Shown piece by piece: positions 37,835 through 46,113 of a stretch of 52,881 nucleotides of DNA (within the stretch, counting starts at the first letter, position 1; each line of letters begins with the position of its first letter). The position numbers and the translations under genes are program-made. Below the pieces are notes generated by a model. The model was not told where the DNA came from. It searched no databases and saw nothing but the letters and a program-made list of their open reading frames with translations. Location of the stretch: assembly GCA_030149525.1 (NCBI GenBank), contig JASBRJ010000299.1, positions 1 to 52,881 on the forward strand, written 5' to 3'. Source of the DNA: a bacterium. GTDB taxonomy: Bacteria > Vulcanimicrobiota > Xenobia > Xenobiales > JADMJV01.

Positions 37835-39300
37835 CAGTTGTGTCTCCAATTGCCCAGAGTTTGCCAGGGGCTTGTGGGGGAAGTGGTGGTCTCGCTCAAC
37901 ACTCTGGGGGCGTTGGAGCGTCCGAAGACACCGGCAAGAGCCGCCGCCAACTCCCGCTCGTCCGGGTCGACACGCGGTTCAAAATGTTCCGGATTTCGCT
38001 CCAGGAACTGAGTATCGAAATCGGCTTCGATAAACGTCTGATGGGAGAGAATCCGAATCAAATAGGGAATGTTCGTGGTCACGCCTAGCACGGCAAAGTC
38101 TTTCAGCCCGGCCAACAAGTTCAGCCGTGCTTCTTCACGGGTTCGACCGTAGGAGATGAGCTTGGCCAACATAGGGTCGAAGTGAATCGACACTTCGTCA
38201 CCTTGCTTGAACCCGGTATCCAGTCGAAGATTATGGCCGCTGGGCGGGTGAAAAGTGTGGAGAGTTCCCACCGAGGGTAGGAAGTTGTTGTCCGGGTCTT
38301 CGGCGTAGATGCGAGCCTCTATGGACCATCCCCGAGGGTTCAGGTAGGACTCGGGGAGCTCTAGCGGCTCCCCCTGGGCCACCGCGATTTGCAGAGCAAC
38401 TAGATCGACTCCGTAGACGAGTTCGGTGACCGGGTGCTCCACCTGAAGTCGGGTGTTGACTTCCAGGAAATAGAACTCTCCCTGTTGATCCAGAATGAAC
38501 TCCACCGTACCGGCTCCGCAGTATCTCAGAGCTTTCACGGCGTTGACGCCGGCCTCCACAAGCCTTGCCCTTAGCTCGGGTGTTACGACCTTGCTGGGAG
38601 CTTCTTCCACAATTTTCTGGTAGCGCCGTTGGAGCGAGCACTCACGTTCGCCGAAGCAGACCGCGTTACCGTGTTTATCGCCGAATATTTGAACTTCGAT
38701 GTGGCGCGGGTTCTCGATGAAGCGTTCCAGAAAGATCCGGTCGTCGCCGAACGCCTTGAGTGCCTCACCTTGAGCGCGTTCTACAGCCTCGGCAAGCTTT
38801 TCGGGTTGGCGAACCAGACGCATCCCTTTTCCACCGCCCCCGGCGGCAGCTTTCACCAGTAAGGGAAATCCAACTCTCTCGGCTCCTTCAGCGACTTTGT
38901 CGGGATCACCGCTCCAGCTAGGAACCATGGGAAGTCCGGCATCGGCCATGAACTCCTTGGCCACCAATTTGTCTCCCATTTTGGAAATGGCCTGGGGATC
39001 CGGTCCGATGAATTCCAGGCCCGCAGCCGCGCACTGTTGGCAGAAGGTGGCGTTTTCCGACAGAAAGCCGTAGCCTGGATGCAGCGCTTGGGCACCGTTT
39101 TCAAGAGCCAATTTGATAAGAGCTTCACCGTCGAGGTAACTCTCCACAGGAACCGCCAGATCGACGGTTTGGACATGGAGACTGTCGGCATCAGGAGGGG
39201 TGAAGGGAGCTATGGACCGGATACCCAGACTGCGCAGGGTGGAAGCGATGCGACACGCGATCTCTCCTCGGTTAGCTATGAAAATAGTATCAAACTTCAT
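37834..39300 (-). CDS. Biotin carboxylase subunit of methylcrotonyl-CoA carboxylase
   Basis: A 488-residue ATP-grasp enzyme that carboxylates biotin using bicarbonate and ATP. Seen in order: IANRGEIACRIASTLRSLG, ALHPGYGFLSENATF, the glycine-rich ATP lid KAAAGGGGKGMRLV, GERECSLQRRYQKIVEEAPS, and EFYFLEVNTRLQVEHPVTEL with the catalytic Glu/Asn/Arg. The C-terminal domain (LDTGFKQGDEVSIHFDPMLAK) is complete, but no biotin domain follows; that is encoded by the next gene. ATG at 39300 is supported by AAGGTG; it lies 10 bp after mccB. Context assigns it to methylcrotonyl-CoA rather than acetyl- or propionyl-CoA. Confidence 0.92.
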   Translation of the reverse strand: MKFDTIFIANRGEIACRIASTLRSLGIRSIAPFTPPDADSLHVQTVDLAVPVESYLDGEALIKLALENGAQALHPGYGFLSENATFCQQCAAAGLEFIGPDPQAISKMGDKLVAKEFMADAGLPMVPSWSGDPDKVAEGAERVGFPLLVKAAAGGGGKGMRLVRQPEKLAEAVERAQGEALKAFGDDRIFLERFIENPRHIEVQIFGDKHGNAVCFGERECSLQRRYQKIVEEAPSKVVTPELRARLVEAGVNAVKALRYCGAGTVEFILDQQGEFYFLEVNTRLQVEHPVTELVYGVDLVALQIAVAQGEPLELPESYLNPRGWSIEARIYAEDPDNNFLPSVGTLHTFHPPSGHNLRLDTGFKQGDEVSIHFDPMLAKLISYGRTREEARLNLLAGLKDFAVLGVTTNIPYLIRILSHQTFIEADFDTQFLERNPEHFEPRVDPDERELAAALAGVFGRSNAPRVLSETTTSPTSPWQTLGNWRHN

Positions 39301-39310
39301 CTCAGTCACC

Positions 39311-40921
39311 TTACATCCTGAAGACGCCGAATTTGGGCGCTTCAAAGGGAGCGTTCAAAGTGGAGGAGAGAGCCAAACCTAGAACCTGGCGGGACTGAGC
39401 CGGGTCGATCACACCGTCGTCCCACAGGCGAGCCGTGCTGTAGTAAGGGCTTCCCTCGGTTTCATATTTGTCGATGATGGGGGAGGTGATGGCGGAGCGC
39501 TCCTCCTCGCTGAGAGGGGGGTCTCCGGCCCGTTTTCTCTTGTCCTCCTCCACCGTGACAAGAACGCCTGCCGCCTGCTCACCGCCCATCACCGAAATCC
39601 GGCTATTGGGCCATGTGAAGAGGAAGCGCGGCGAATAGGCGCGGCCGCACATTCCATAGTTTCCGGCCCCGAAGGAGCCTCCTACAATGAGGGTGATTTT
39701 TGGAACGTTAGCGTTGGCCACGGCCATCACCATTTTGGCTCCGTGCTTGGCGATGCCCTCGGACTCATACTGGCGTCCCACCATAAATCCGGTGATGTTC
39801 TGCAAGAAGAGCAGCGGAGTTCCCCTTTGGCAGCAGAGTTCGATAAAGTGGGCCGCTTTCATGGCCGACTCGGAGAAGAGCACGCCGTTATTGGCGATGA
39901 TACCCACCGGCATTCCGTAGAGATGAGCAAACCCTGTGACCAGAGTCGTGCCGTAATTGGCCTTGAATTCTTGAAACTCGGAGCCGTCCACCAGTCGTGC
40001 AATGACTTCGCGAATGTCGTAAGGCTTACGAGTGTCTTTGGGGATGATTCCGTACAGTTCGTCCTGAGAATAGAGCGGATCAACCGGGGTCTTGAGCGCC
40101 ATCGGTTGGCGGAAGGTTCGATTCAGATTGGCCACGATGTCGCGGCAGATGAGGAGAGCTTCTCTATCGTCTTGAGCATAGTGGTCGGCCACCCCGGATT
40201 CTCGGGTGTGAACCTCGGCACCACCAAGCTCTTCGGCACTCACCTCTTCCCCGGTAGCCGCTTTCACCAGCGGTGGGCCGCCCAAGAAGATAGTGCCCTG
40301 TTGTTTCACGATGACGGTTTCATCGGACATGGCGGGCACGTAGGCCCCACCGGCCGTACACGAACCCATCACACAGGCGATTTGCGGAATCCCCTGGGCC
40401 GACATCTGGGCCTGATTGTAGAAGATTCTGCCGAAGTGATCGCGATCGGGAAAGACGTCGGCTTGGAGGGGCAGGAAGGCTCCACCGGAGTCTACCAAAT
40501 AAAGACAAGGGAGACGATTCTCTTGCGCGATCTCTTGAGCTCTTAAGTGCTTCTTGACCGTCATGGGGAAGTAGGTTCCACCCTTGACCGTGGCATCGTT
40601 GGCCACGATCATGCACTCGGTACCGGAGATGGTTCCGATACCCGTGACCATGCCCGCTCCGGGGCAGGCCCCCTTGTACATGTCGTGAGCCGCCAACTCC
40701 GACAGCTCCAGGAAGGGAGTGTCTTCGTCGGTGACCAGGTCAATGCGGTCGCGCACCAGGAGTTTCCCGCGGTCGGTGTGCTTTTTTCGAGATCTTTCAC
40801 TTCCCCCGAGGGCGGCTTGTGACTTTCGCTCTTTCAGTGTGTGAACCAGGCTCTCCATGCACTGGCGATTTTCAGCAAACTCGGTGCTCCCGGTTTGAAC
40901 AGTTGTGCCCAGAATTGGCAT
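39311..40921 (-). CDS. mccB: Methylcrotonyl-CoA carboxylase carboxyltransferase (beta) subunit
   Basis: A 536-residue carboxyltransferase, the usual MCC-beta length. It transfers CO2 from biotin to 3-methylcrotonyl-CoA. Family features include [95 protein letters not shown] and [19 protein letters not shown]. These match MCC rather than propionyl-CoA carboxylase beta. The ATG is preceded by GGAG nine bases upstream. It is the first gene of the operon mccB - biotin carboxylase - biotin carrier - mvaB - MATE. No isovaleryl-CoA dehydrogenase or methylglutaconyl-CoA hydratase is linked. Confidence 0.95.
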   Translation of the reverse strand: MPILGTTVQTGSTEFAENRQCMESLVHTLKERKSQAALGGSERSRKKHTDRGKLLVRDRIDLVTDEDTPFLELSELAAHDMYKGACPGAGMVTGIGTISGTECMIVANDATVKGGTYFPMTVKKHLRAQEIAQENRLPCLYLVDSGGAFLPLQADVFPDRDHFGRIFYNQAQMSAQGIPQIACVMGSCTAGGAYVPAMSDETVIVKQQGTIFLGGPPLVKAATGEEVSAEELGGAEVHTRESGVADHYAQDDREALLICRDIVANLNRTFRQPMALKTPVDPLYSQDELYGIIPKDTRKPYDIREVIARLVDGSEFQEFKANYGTTLVTGFAHLYGMPVGIIANNGVLFSESAMKAAHFIELCCQRGTPLLFLQNITGFMVGRQYESEGIAKHGAKMVMAVANANVPKITLIVGGSFGAGNYGMCGRAYSPRFLFTWPNSRISVMGGEQAAGVLVTVEEDKRKRAGDPPLSEEERSAITSPIIDKYETEGSPYYSTARLWDDGVIDPAQSRQVLGLALSSTLNAPFEAPKFGVFRM

Positions 40922-41037
40922 CGACGACTACTCCATTCAGCATCGATCTTGGAACATGGTCTGATCGATGAAAAGCTCGCGTGAGCGTTCGCAAGTCAAA
41001 TTTGGGGTCCCTTCGTTTCATCTTTCGCCGTAATGGG

Positions 41038-41072
41038 AAAGGCCCACTTCCTCAATGAGGAGGCGGGCCTTT
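41038..41072 (-). terminator. Intrinsic terminator after the Arg/Gln-rich secreted protein gene
   Basis: Outer stem AAAGGCCC / GGGCCTTT and an inner CTTCCTC / GAGGAGG stem with an AAT loop form one long hairpin, 21 bp downstream of the minus-strand gene at 41094. The T-run is short (TTT). Between it and mccB (40922-41037) I see no gene and no confident promoter. Confidence 0.65.
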
Positions 41073-41093
41073 GGTGGTCGGTGAGTCTTCTCT

Positions 41094-42575
41094 CTAGCCG
41101 TGCTTCGGCTGAGGCTTGGACTCCGTCGGCGAAGGAATCTCTATCATCGGTTTCCCCGTGAAGGGGCACAATTTGCCGGGTTGCCAGGTTTGTACGCTGG
41201 GAAAATCGGGCGATTGATACAACTTGTTTCGAGCAATTCCGTTAGCGTTGGTAATCCAGGCGTCGCGCACGGCATATCCTGTGCCTGCTTTGACCATAAA
41301 GAACTCTACCGTCACCTGAGAGGGCACGCTGCTTGCCCCCAGTGTGCCTTCGAAGCCCGCCACAACCGAATACTTTCCGTCGGAGATTTCGTAGACCGCA
41401 GGGGCTTGAGAGAGTTCCAGTTGCCAGGTCTGATTGTTAAAGGCCGCATCCTTCAACTGGTAGCGTCCGTCTTTCGAGCGCCCGTCGACGAACTCGGAAA
41501 GGACGGCCAGCATCTGATGTTCGCTGCTCTGGGGGTTGGGCAGGGCAGCCGCCACCTGGTCGCTTGTATTGGCGTCGGCAACCGGTTGTTGTTCAGGGTT
41601 CGGCCCTCCCTGAGTGTAGGGGTTGGGCCGGTAATAGTTCTCGTCTCCGTAATAGTAGGGAGTGTTGTAGTTGTAGCCGACTCTTGCGTAGTCGTAGTAC
41701 GAGTAGGGGCGAGTCAGGAAGAATCCAAGACTTAAAAACGTGATGGGGCAAGAGCGATAGAAGCTTCGGCGATAGCGACGACGAGCGTTGTAGTTGGTGT
41801 AGATAACCGGGTTATAGGTGTTGGTGTAGACCGGGGCGCACCCGGGTTGGTTGACTACCACGTTGCGATTGACATTGTAGGTGTTCCCGACGGCTACCGG
41901 CCGACGGACGGGCCTGGTATTGTTGACGTAGGTGGTCGTGGGGCGGTTGATGAAATTTTGCCGATTGCGATGACGACGTCCGGTGTTGGCGTTGTTGACG
42001 AACTGGGTTCGATTCCCTGAGTTTTGGCGGACGACTCTTTGCCGGCGATGTCGGTTTTGGTCCCCAACCACATTCTGATTGCGCGGTTGACGCACGACCT
42101 GTTGATGGTTCTGTTGATTGTTCCGGTTGTTGCGAACGAAGGTTTGTCTCTGGTTGCTGTCTTGTCTAACACGGTTGCTGAATCGCCCACGATTCGCGTT
42201 GTGTTGACGGTTCTGGTTGCGGCTAAAGGTGGGGCGCCGGTTGTGAGTGGTGTTGCGGCTGTAGCTGCGCTGGCGGTTAGGAGCCGAGCGGCCTACGGCT
42301 CGCCGACCTTGCTGTCTGGGCGCCGAACGGCGTACTTGTTGTCGAGGGGCCGAACGCTGCACCTGGCGCCGGGGGGCGGACTGCTGCATTCGAGGACGGG
42401 GAGCGGAGCGACGGACCTGCTGGCGAGGAGCTGCTCGTCTCACCTGTTGTTGTGGGCCGCGCACGAAGCCGTTACTCCTCTGACTGTCTTGGCGGCGCTG
42501 AGCCGTTGCCGGATGGAGTAGCAAGGCCACCAGGGTGAGTATAAGTAATGTGTTGTAGGATTTCAGATGATTCAC
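41094..42575 (-). CDS. Secreted Arg/Gln/Asn-rich low-complexity protein with folded C-terminal domain
   Basis: A 493-residue exported protein. GTG at 42573-42575 is chosen because GAGGAG lies just upstream and the signal peptide (SYNTLLILTLVALLLHPATA) begins there. Residues 43-96 are six nine-residue repeats such as QQVRRSAPR; residues to about 270 remain strongly basic and rich in Arg, Gln and Asn (NRNNQQNHQQVVRQPRNQN). A Tyr-rich stretch (YYDYARVGYNYNTPYYYGD) follows, then a likely folded C-terminal domain of about 150 residues (MLAVLSEFVDGRSKDGRYQL ... CPFTGKPMIEI). I do not recognise the family. The high positive charge suggests binding to envelope polymers or nucleic acid. Confidence 0.75.
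   Translation of the reverse strand: MNHLKSYNTLLILTLVALLLHPATAQRRQDSQRSNGFVRGPQQQVRRAAPRQQVRRSAPRPRMQQSAPRRQVQRSAPRQQVRRSAPRQQGRRAVGRSAPNRQRSYSRNTTHNRRPTFSRNQNRQHNANRGRFSNRVRQDSNQRQTFVRNNRNNQQNHQQVVRQPRNQNVVGDQNRHRRQRVVRQNSGNRTQFVNNANTGRRHRNRQNFINRPTTTYVNNTRPVRRPVAVGNTYNVNRNVVVNQPGCAPVYTNTYNPVIYTNYNARRRYRRSFYRSCPITFLSLGFFLTRPYSYYDYARVGYNYNTPYYYGDENYYRPNPYTQGGPNPEQQPVADANTSDQVAAALPNPQSSEHQMLAVLSEFVDGRSKDGRYQLKDAAFNNQTWQLELSQAPAVYEISDGKYSVVAGFEGTLGASSVPSQVTVEFFMVKAGTGYAVRDAWITNANGIARNKLYQSPDFPSVQTWQPGKLCPFTGKPMIEIPSPTESKPQPKHG
42288..42449 (-). repeat. 27-bp tandem repeats encoding a basic nonapeptide
   Basis: Six imperfect units coding for QQVRRAAPR, QQVRRSAPR, PRMQQSAPR, RQVQRSAPR, QQVRRSAPR and QQGRRAVGR in the secreted low-complexity protein. 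Confidence 0.8.
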
Positions 42576-42715
42576 GAACGATTTCTCCTCACATTCAGCA
42601 TAAAAGCTCAGCCACCGAATTGTTGCGGCATTTGGTAAACAGAATGTTGCCGCGACACTATTCTCTGGGAAATGCGGTAAAATCGAGCCGAACGGCACGT
42701 TCTTGAGCAGGAAAG

Positions 42716-43963
42716 CTACCGTTTGACTTTGACGCTCACCAGATAATTGGCGCCCAGCAAGACAAAAAGAGCGGCCACCCCGAATGAACCGAGGAGATAT
42801 TCTCCACCTCGGATTCCCAGCATAAGAGCCAGGTAGCCTCCCAATCCCAGAAAAGCCATGACAAGGGTGAGGCGGTTGAGGGTGACCCGAGGCCAGCCCT
42901 TGTCGGTATGAAAACTTGAGCAGACGAGTACGGCCAGGTAGAGAAGCACCAGTCCCGGCAGCCAGAGACTATAGCCTATCAGGGCGTGGCCCAGAAAGCA
43001 CAGCGCCGCTGCGGCCCAGAGAGCACCGGCCTTGTTGGTATGCCGGATCTCTTCCTCCGAGAGAAGATGTTTGCCGTAGCGGCTCGTTCTGAGCAGAAGG
43101 TTTGTGACGGTGGGACCGGTCCATGTTAGGTAGACGAAGACGGCACAGACAATAAGAAGCGGTGTGAGAACCGGCTGGATGACCGGATACTCGCTACCTA
43201 GATAGCGAAGCCCCCTGATGCCGAAGTAGATCCCCACCACGATGGCCCACTGAGAGCGCTCGGCAAATTTAGCCATCCAGAGAAAGTATCCAAGAACTGC
43301 GCGATAGAAGAAATAGCGCGAACGCAAGGCCTCCATCAGTCCGGCTCTAGCCCACGTGAACTCCGGCTCCGCCATGAGGGCCTGCTGAAAATGATCCAAA
43401 GCTTCCTGGGGCTTGTTCTTTTCTAAGGCCAGCCATCCGAGATTGGCGTGTATCATCGGGTCTTCCGGGTTCTCCGCCAGTTCTTGCCTCAGTTCCTCGG
43501 CCGCTTCACCGACCCGGCCCAGGCCGGTGAGCGCTCTGGATCGAGCATGAAGGCAAATCGGTTCGTCGGGGTTCAACTCCAATCCGGTCAGAGCGCTCTG
43601 CAACGCTTGCTCCCACTTCTTCAACGAGGCTAGCAAAAGCGAGCGTTGCCCGTGATAACCGGGGGTCGCCGGAGCCAGTTCAAGGGCGCGATCCACCGAG
43701 GCAAGCGCTTTTTCAGGATAGCCGCGTTCTGAGAGAATCCTCGCCCTGACGGAGTGGGCATAGTCAAAGGCTGGATTGGCTGCCAGAGCTTGATCCACGG
43801 CGGCTCCAGCATCGTTGTACTCTTCCAGTTCCAATCGACACAGGGCCAGGAGGGTGAGAGCGAGCGGGTCGTCCGGGGCCTGGTCGAGGAAGGCCAAGAG
43901 TTCTGCTACGGCGTCTTCGTGGCGGTCTTGATCGATGAGTATACGGGCTTTTTGAAGTGACAC
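42716..43963 (-). CDS. TPR protein with C-terminal membrane domain
   Basis: A 415-residue protein. The first ~220 residues hold about six tetratricopeptide repeats (for example ARILIDQDRHEDAVAELLAF, PEKALASVDRALELAPATPG, PQEALDHFQQALMAEPEFTW). The C-terminal ~190 residues contain about six hydrophobic helices with a short charged loop (LLRTSRYGKHLLSEEEIRHTN). The TPR domain would face the cytoplasm as a protein-docking module on an inner-membrane anchor. GTG start at 43961-43963. I cannot assign a function. The 179-bp interval to the divergent metallopeptidase gene has no other gene. Confidence 0.82.
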   Translation of the reverse strand: MSLQKARILIDQDRHEDAVAELLAFLDQAPDDPLALTLLALCRLELEEYNDAGAAVDQALAANPAFDYAHSVRARILSERGYPEKALASVDRALELAPATPGYHGQRSLLLASLKKWEQALQSALTGLELNPDEPICLHARSRALTGLGRVGEAAEELRQELAENPEDPMIHANLGWLALEKNKPQEALDHFQQALMAEPEFTWARAGLMEALRSRYFFYRAVLGYFLWMAKFAERSQWAIVVGIYFGIRGLRYLGSEYPVIQPVLTPLLIVCAVFVYLTWTGPTVTNLLLRTSRYGKHLLSEEEIRHTNKAGALWAAAALCFLGHALIGYSLWLPGLVLLYLAVLVCSSFHTDKGWPRVTLNRLTLVMAFLGLGGYLALMLGIRGGEYLLGSFGVAALFVLLGANYLVSVKVKR

Positions 43964-44142
43964 GTTGATCCGTTCGGGTGGGAGGAGGAAAGTTCTTTTC
44001 TTGGTCTTCCGGTCCTCAGATGTTTTTAAGGATTTTTTAATCGTTTCTTCATCTGTGACGCGACGGTAACAGTCTGCTAACGAGTTGGGCTGTTGGAACC
44101 GATATTCTGTGGCTACAGATTAAAAAGGAGTCCATACTCAAA

Positions 44143-45681
44143 GTGAATATCAGAACAGGCAAACCTCGATTCGAACCACCCAAACCTAAGCCTCCGGTAC
44201 AACCCGAGAACAAAGACTTTTCTTATAATCCCCAAGACCCGGCGGTGATGTCCGATGCGCCCAGCACCATTTCCGACGTATGGTCCAAAGATGGAAAACC
44301 TCAGACCGACACCGTCAAGCTGGCTAACAAAAAGGCTGTTTTCGACGCCTTCGGCAGACTTCGGGACATCAAAGACGACCCTGGTTTCAAGCTTGAGCCC
44401 AAGGCCGACGGCAACTACAACTACGAGCACGGCGACGAGCTGCACACTGCTGCCAACGTCTTCGGCGGTACCGCAAAAACGGTGGCGAAATACAACGAAG
44501 TCTATTCTGAGTTGACCGGTAAGACCATCGAGTGGGCTTTCGGCGAGCAGCAACTGGGTGTCTCTCCTGAAACAGGCGACTGGCCCAACGCTTTCTACGC
44601 CCGCCAACTGGGTGGAACACACTTTTTCGACACCGGAAACACCAGCACCGGAAACTCCGGCGAAGTTGTCTCCCACGAAACCGGACACGCCATTCTCGAC
44701 GCCATCCGCCCGAACTACTTCGGACGCACCGGCGGTCCTGAAACCGGCGCCTTCCACGAAGCTTTCGGCGATGTTCTCGCCTTTTTGATGACCCTCACCG
44801 ACGATCGCGCTGCTGAGAAGCTGGCGGAAGTGACCGGTGGCGACCTCAAATCCCATCGCAACTTCCTGTCTGATATGGGGGAAGACTTCGGTCGTGCTCT
44901 AGGACGCGGAGACGGTGGTATCCGTAACTCTTTCAACGAGTTCACTTACAAAGACCCGGCCACTCTCCCCGAGCGTGGTTCTGAAACCCAACTGGGGCGT
45001 GAAGTCCACGACTTCTCACGCCTGTGGTCCGGAGCTTTCTACGACGTTCTCGACGGCATCGCCGACGCTAATCGTGAAGCCGGAATGAGCCCGAAGGATG
45101 CTCTCAAAGCGGCCGGTGAAGAAGGATTCAAACTCCTGGTCGCTCAGATGGAGCACGCTCCCAGCGGTTCCAACGTGACCTTCAAGCAGATGGCGGCCGC
45201 TCTCATGGACGGCGACAAGCAGTTCAACGGCGGTTCACGCCAGAAGCTGATCGGCGATGTGATGGTGAAGCGTGAGCTTCTCTCTCCCAGCCAGGTGGAC
45301 GGCCTGTTCAAGAGTGAGTTGCCCACCTTCAACGGTCAAACCGTAGAGAAAGAAGTGACTCTCGGCGGCGACTTCGGAATGCTCGCCGGTGTGAAAGTGG
45401 ACACCATTGTTGACCAGCCTACTTTCAGCGCCTTTGCCGAGAGCGATTCCGATATCGTGGCAACCGTTGAGAAGAACGTGCGATTGATGGCTCAAGACGA
45501 CCAGATCCTGTTTATGGAGAGCGGCGAGCCTTCCATCGGCGACCTCTTCAAGCCAAACGGAGAAGCCTACACCGCCTACGTAAGCACCAATGATCAAGGT
45601 GAGCGCGAACTGCATCGAGTGCCTATGGTTGTTTGCGACCACGGCCACCACGGCCATGACCACCACGGTCACAGTCACTAA
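44143..45681 (+). CDS. Thermolysin-like (M4-type) zinc metallopeptidase domain protein with His-rich tail
   Basis: A 512-residue protein. Residues about 130-330 resemble the thermolysin core: zinc motif H178-E-T-G-H182 in VVSHETGHAILDAIRP and the downstream GAFHEAFGDVLAFL with Glu206 as third ligand and Asp210, the ExxxD pattern of gluzincins. There is no signal peptide; the N-terminus is proline-rich (FEPPKPKPPVQPENKD). The C-terminal ~150 residues are a separate domain ending in DHGHHGHDHHGHSH, a histidine-rich tail. GTG start with AAGGAG 12 bases upstream. Codon choice resembles that of the porin and small secreted protein, suggesting high expression. How it leaves the cell, if it does, is unclear. 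Confidence 0.78.
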   Translation: MNIRTGKPRFEPPKPKPPVQPENKDFSYNPQDPAVMSDAPSTISDVWSKDGKPQTDTVKLANKKAVFDAFGRLRDIKDDPGFKLEPKADGNYNYEHGDELHTAANVFGGTAKTVAKYNEVYSELTGKTIEWAFGEQQLGVSPETGDWPNAFYARQLGGTHFFDTGNTSTGNSGEVVSHETGHAILDAIRPNYFGRTGGPETGAFHEAFGDVLAFLMTLTDDRAAEKLAEVTGGDLKSHRNFLSDMGEDFGRALGRGDGGIRNSFNEFTYKDPATLPERGSETQLGREVHDFSRLWSGAFYDVLDGIADANREAGMSPKDALKAAGEEGFKLLVAQMEHAPSGSNVTFKQMAAALMDGDKQFNGGSRQKLIGDVMVKRELLSPSQVDGLFKSELPTFNGQTVEKEVTLGGDFGMLAGVKVDTIVDQPTFSAFAESDSDIVATVEKNVRLMAQDDQILFMESGEPSIGDLFKPNGEAYTAYVSTNDQGERELHRVPMVVCDHGHHGHDHHGHSH

Positions 45682-45710
45682 AGACTTTCCCATCGAGTGA
45701 AATGAGTTGA

Positions 45711-45741
45711 CCCCGCTCTTAGCTGAGCGGGGTTCTTTTTA
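45711..45741 (+). terminator. Intrinsic terminator of the metallopeptidase gene
   Basis: Perfect 9-bp stem ACCCCGCTC / GAGCGGGGT with loop TTAGCT, followed by TCTTTTT, 29 bp after the stop codon. It ends at the stop of the convergent small gene. Confidence 0.9.
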
Positions 45742-46113
45742 TGATACGGTATCTTCCAGAGCTTCTCGAAGTTTGCGAAACGATTCGGCGATGTTGCTGG
45801 TAGAGTCGAGAGGGACCTTGGCGCAAGAGGGAGGTGAAGAGGGAGACGGCAACGGCAACCCGACTCCTTCAGGGAGAGTGATTCGTCTCTCCACCGTGGC
45901 CTCGACACGAACCGTTTCTTCCAAATCGATATGTTCGAGCAACGGTTCGTCGAACTGCTGGACCGGCAGCTTCGGCTCGGCGGGAGCGACCGCGTCCTTT
46001 TCATGCAGGCTCTCCAGCAGGTCTTGAGCCAGCCGAAGCCTTTCCTTCCAGGGGAGTCGAAGCGACTGCTCTCTTAACTCATTGAGGTTCACCCGGCAAA
46101 GTTTGTTCATCAC
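45739..46113 (-). CDS. Small hypothetical protein at the end of the RND operon
   Basis: A 124-residue protein. The N-terminal helix pair LNELREQSLRLPWKERLRLAQDLLESLHE resembles the short addiction-module antitoxin/component proteins (Unstab_antitox-like), but no toxin gene is adjacent. The rest is acidic, then proline-rich (GVGLPLPSPSSPPSCAK). The start overlaps the RND pump gene by 35 bp if ATG at 46113 is used; GTG at 46092 is an alternative. It may be a chance ORF, but its position in a coupled operon favours a real gene. Confidence 0.5.
   Translation of the reverse strand: MMNKLCRVNLNELREQSLRLPWKERLRLAQDLLESLHEKDAVAPAEPKLPVQQFDEPLLEHIDLEETVRVEATVERRITLPEGVGLPLPSPSSPPSCAKVPLDSTSNIAESFRKLREALEDTVS

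Noticed and set aside
39743-40546. 267-codon plus-strand ORF inside mccB
   Set aside because: Antisense shadow; mccB is conserved over its full length.
40922-41037. Promoter TTGACT in front of mccB
   Set aside because: A TTGACT occurs on the minus strand, but there is no credible -10 hexamer at 16-18 bp.
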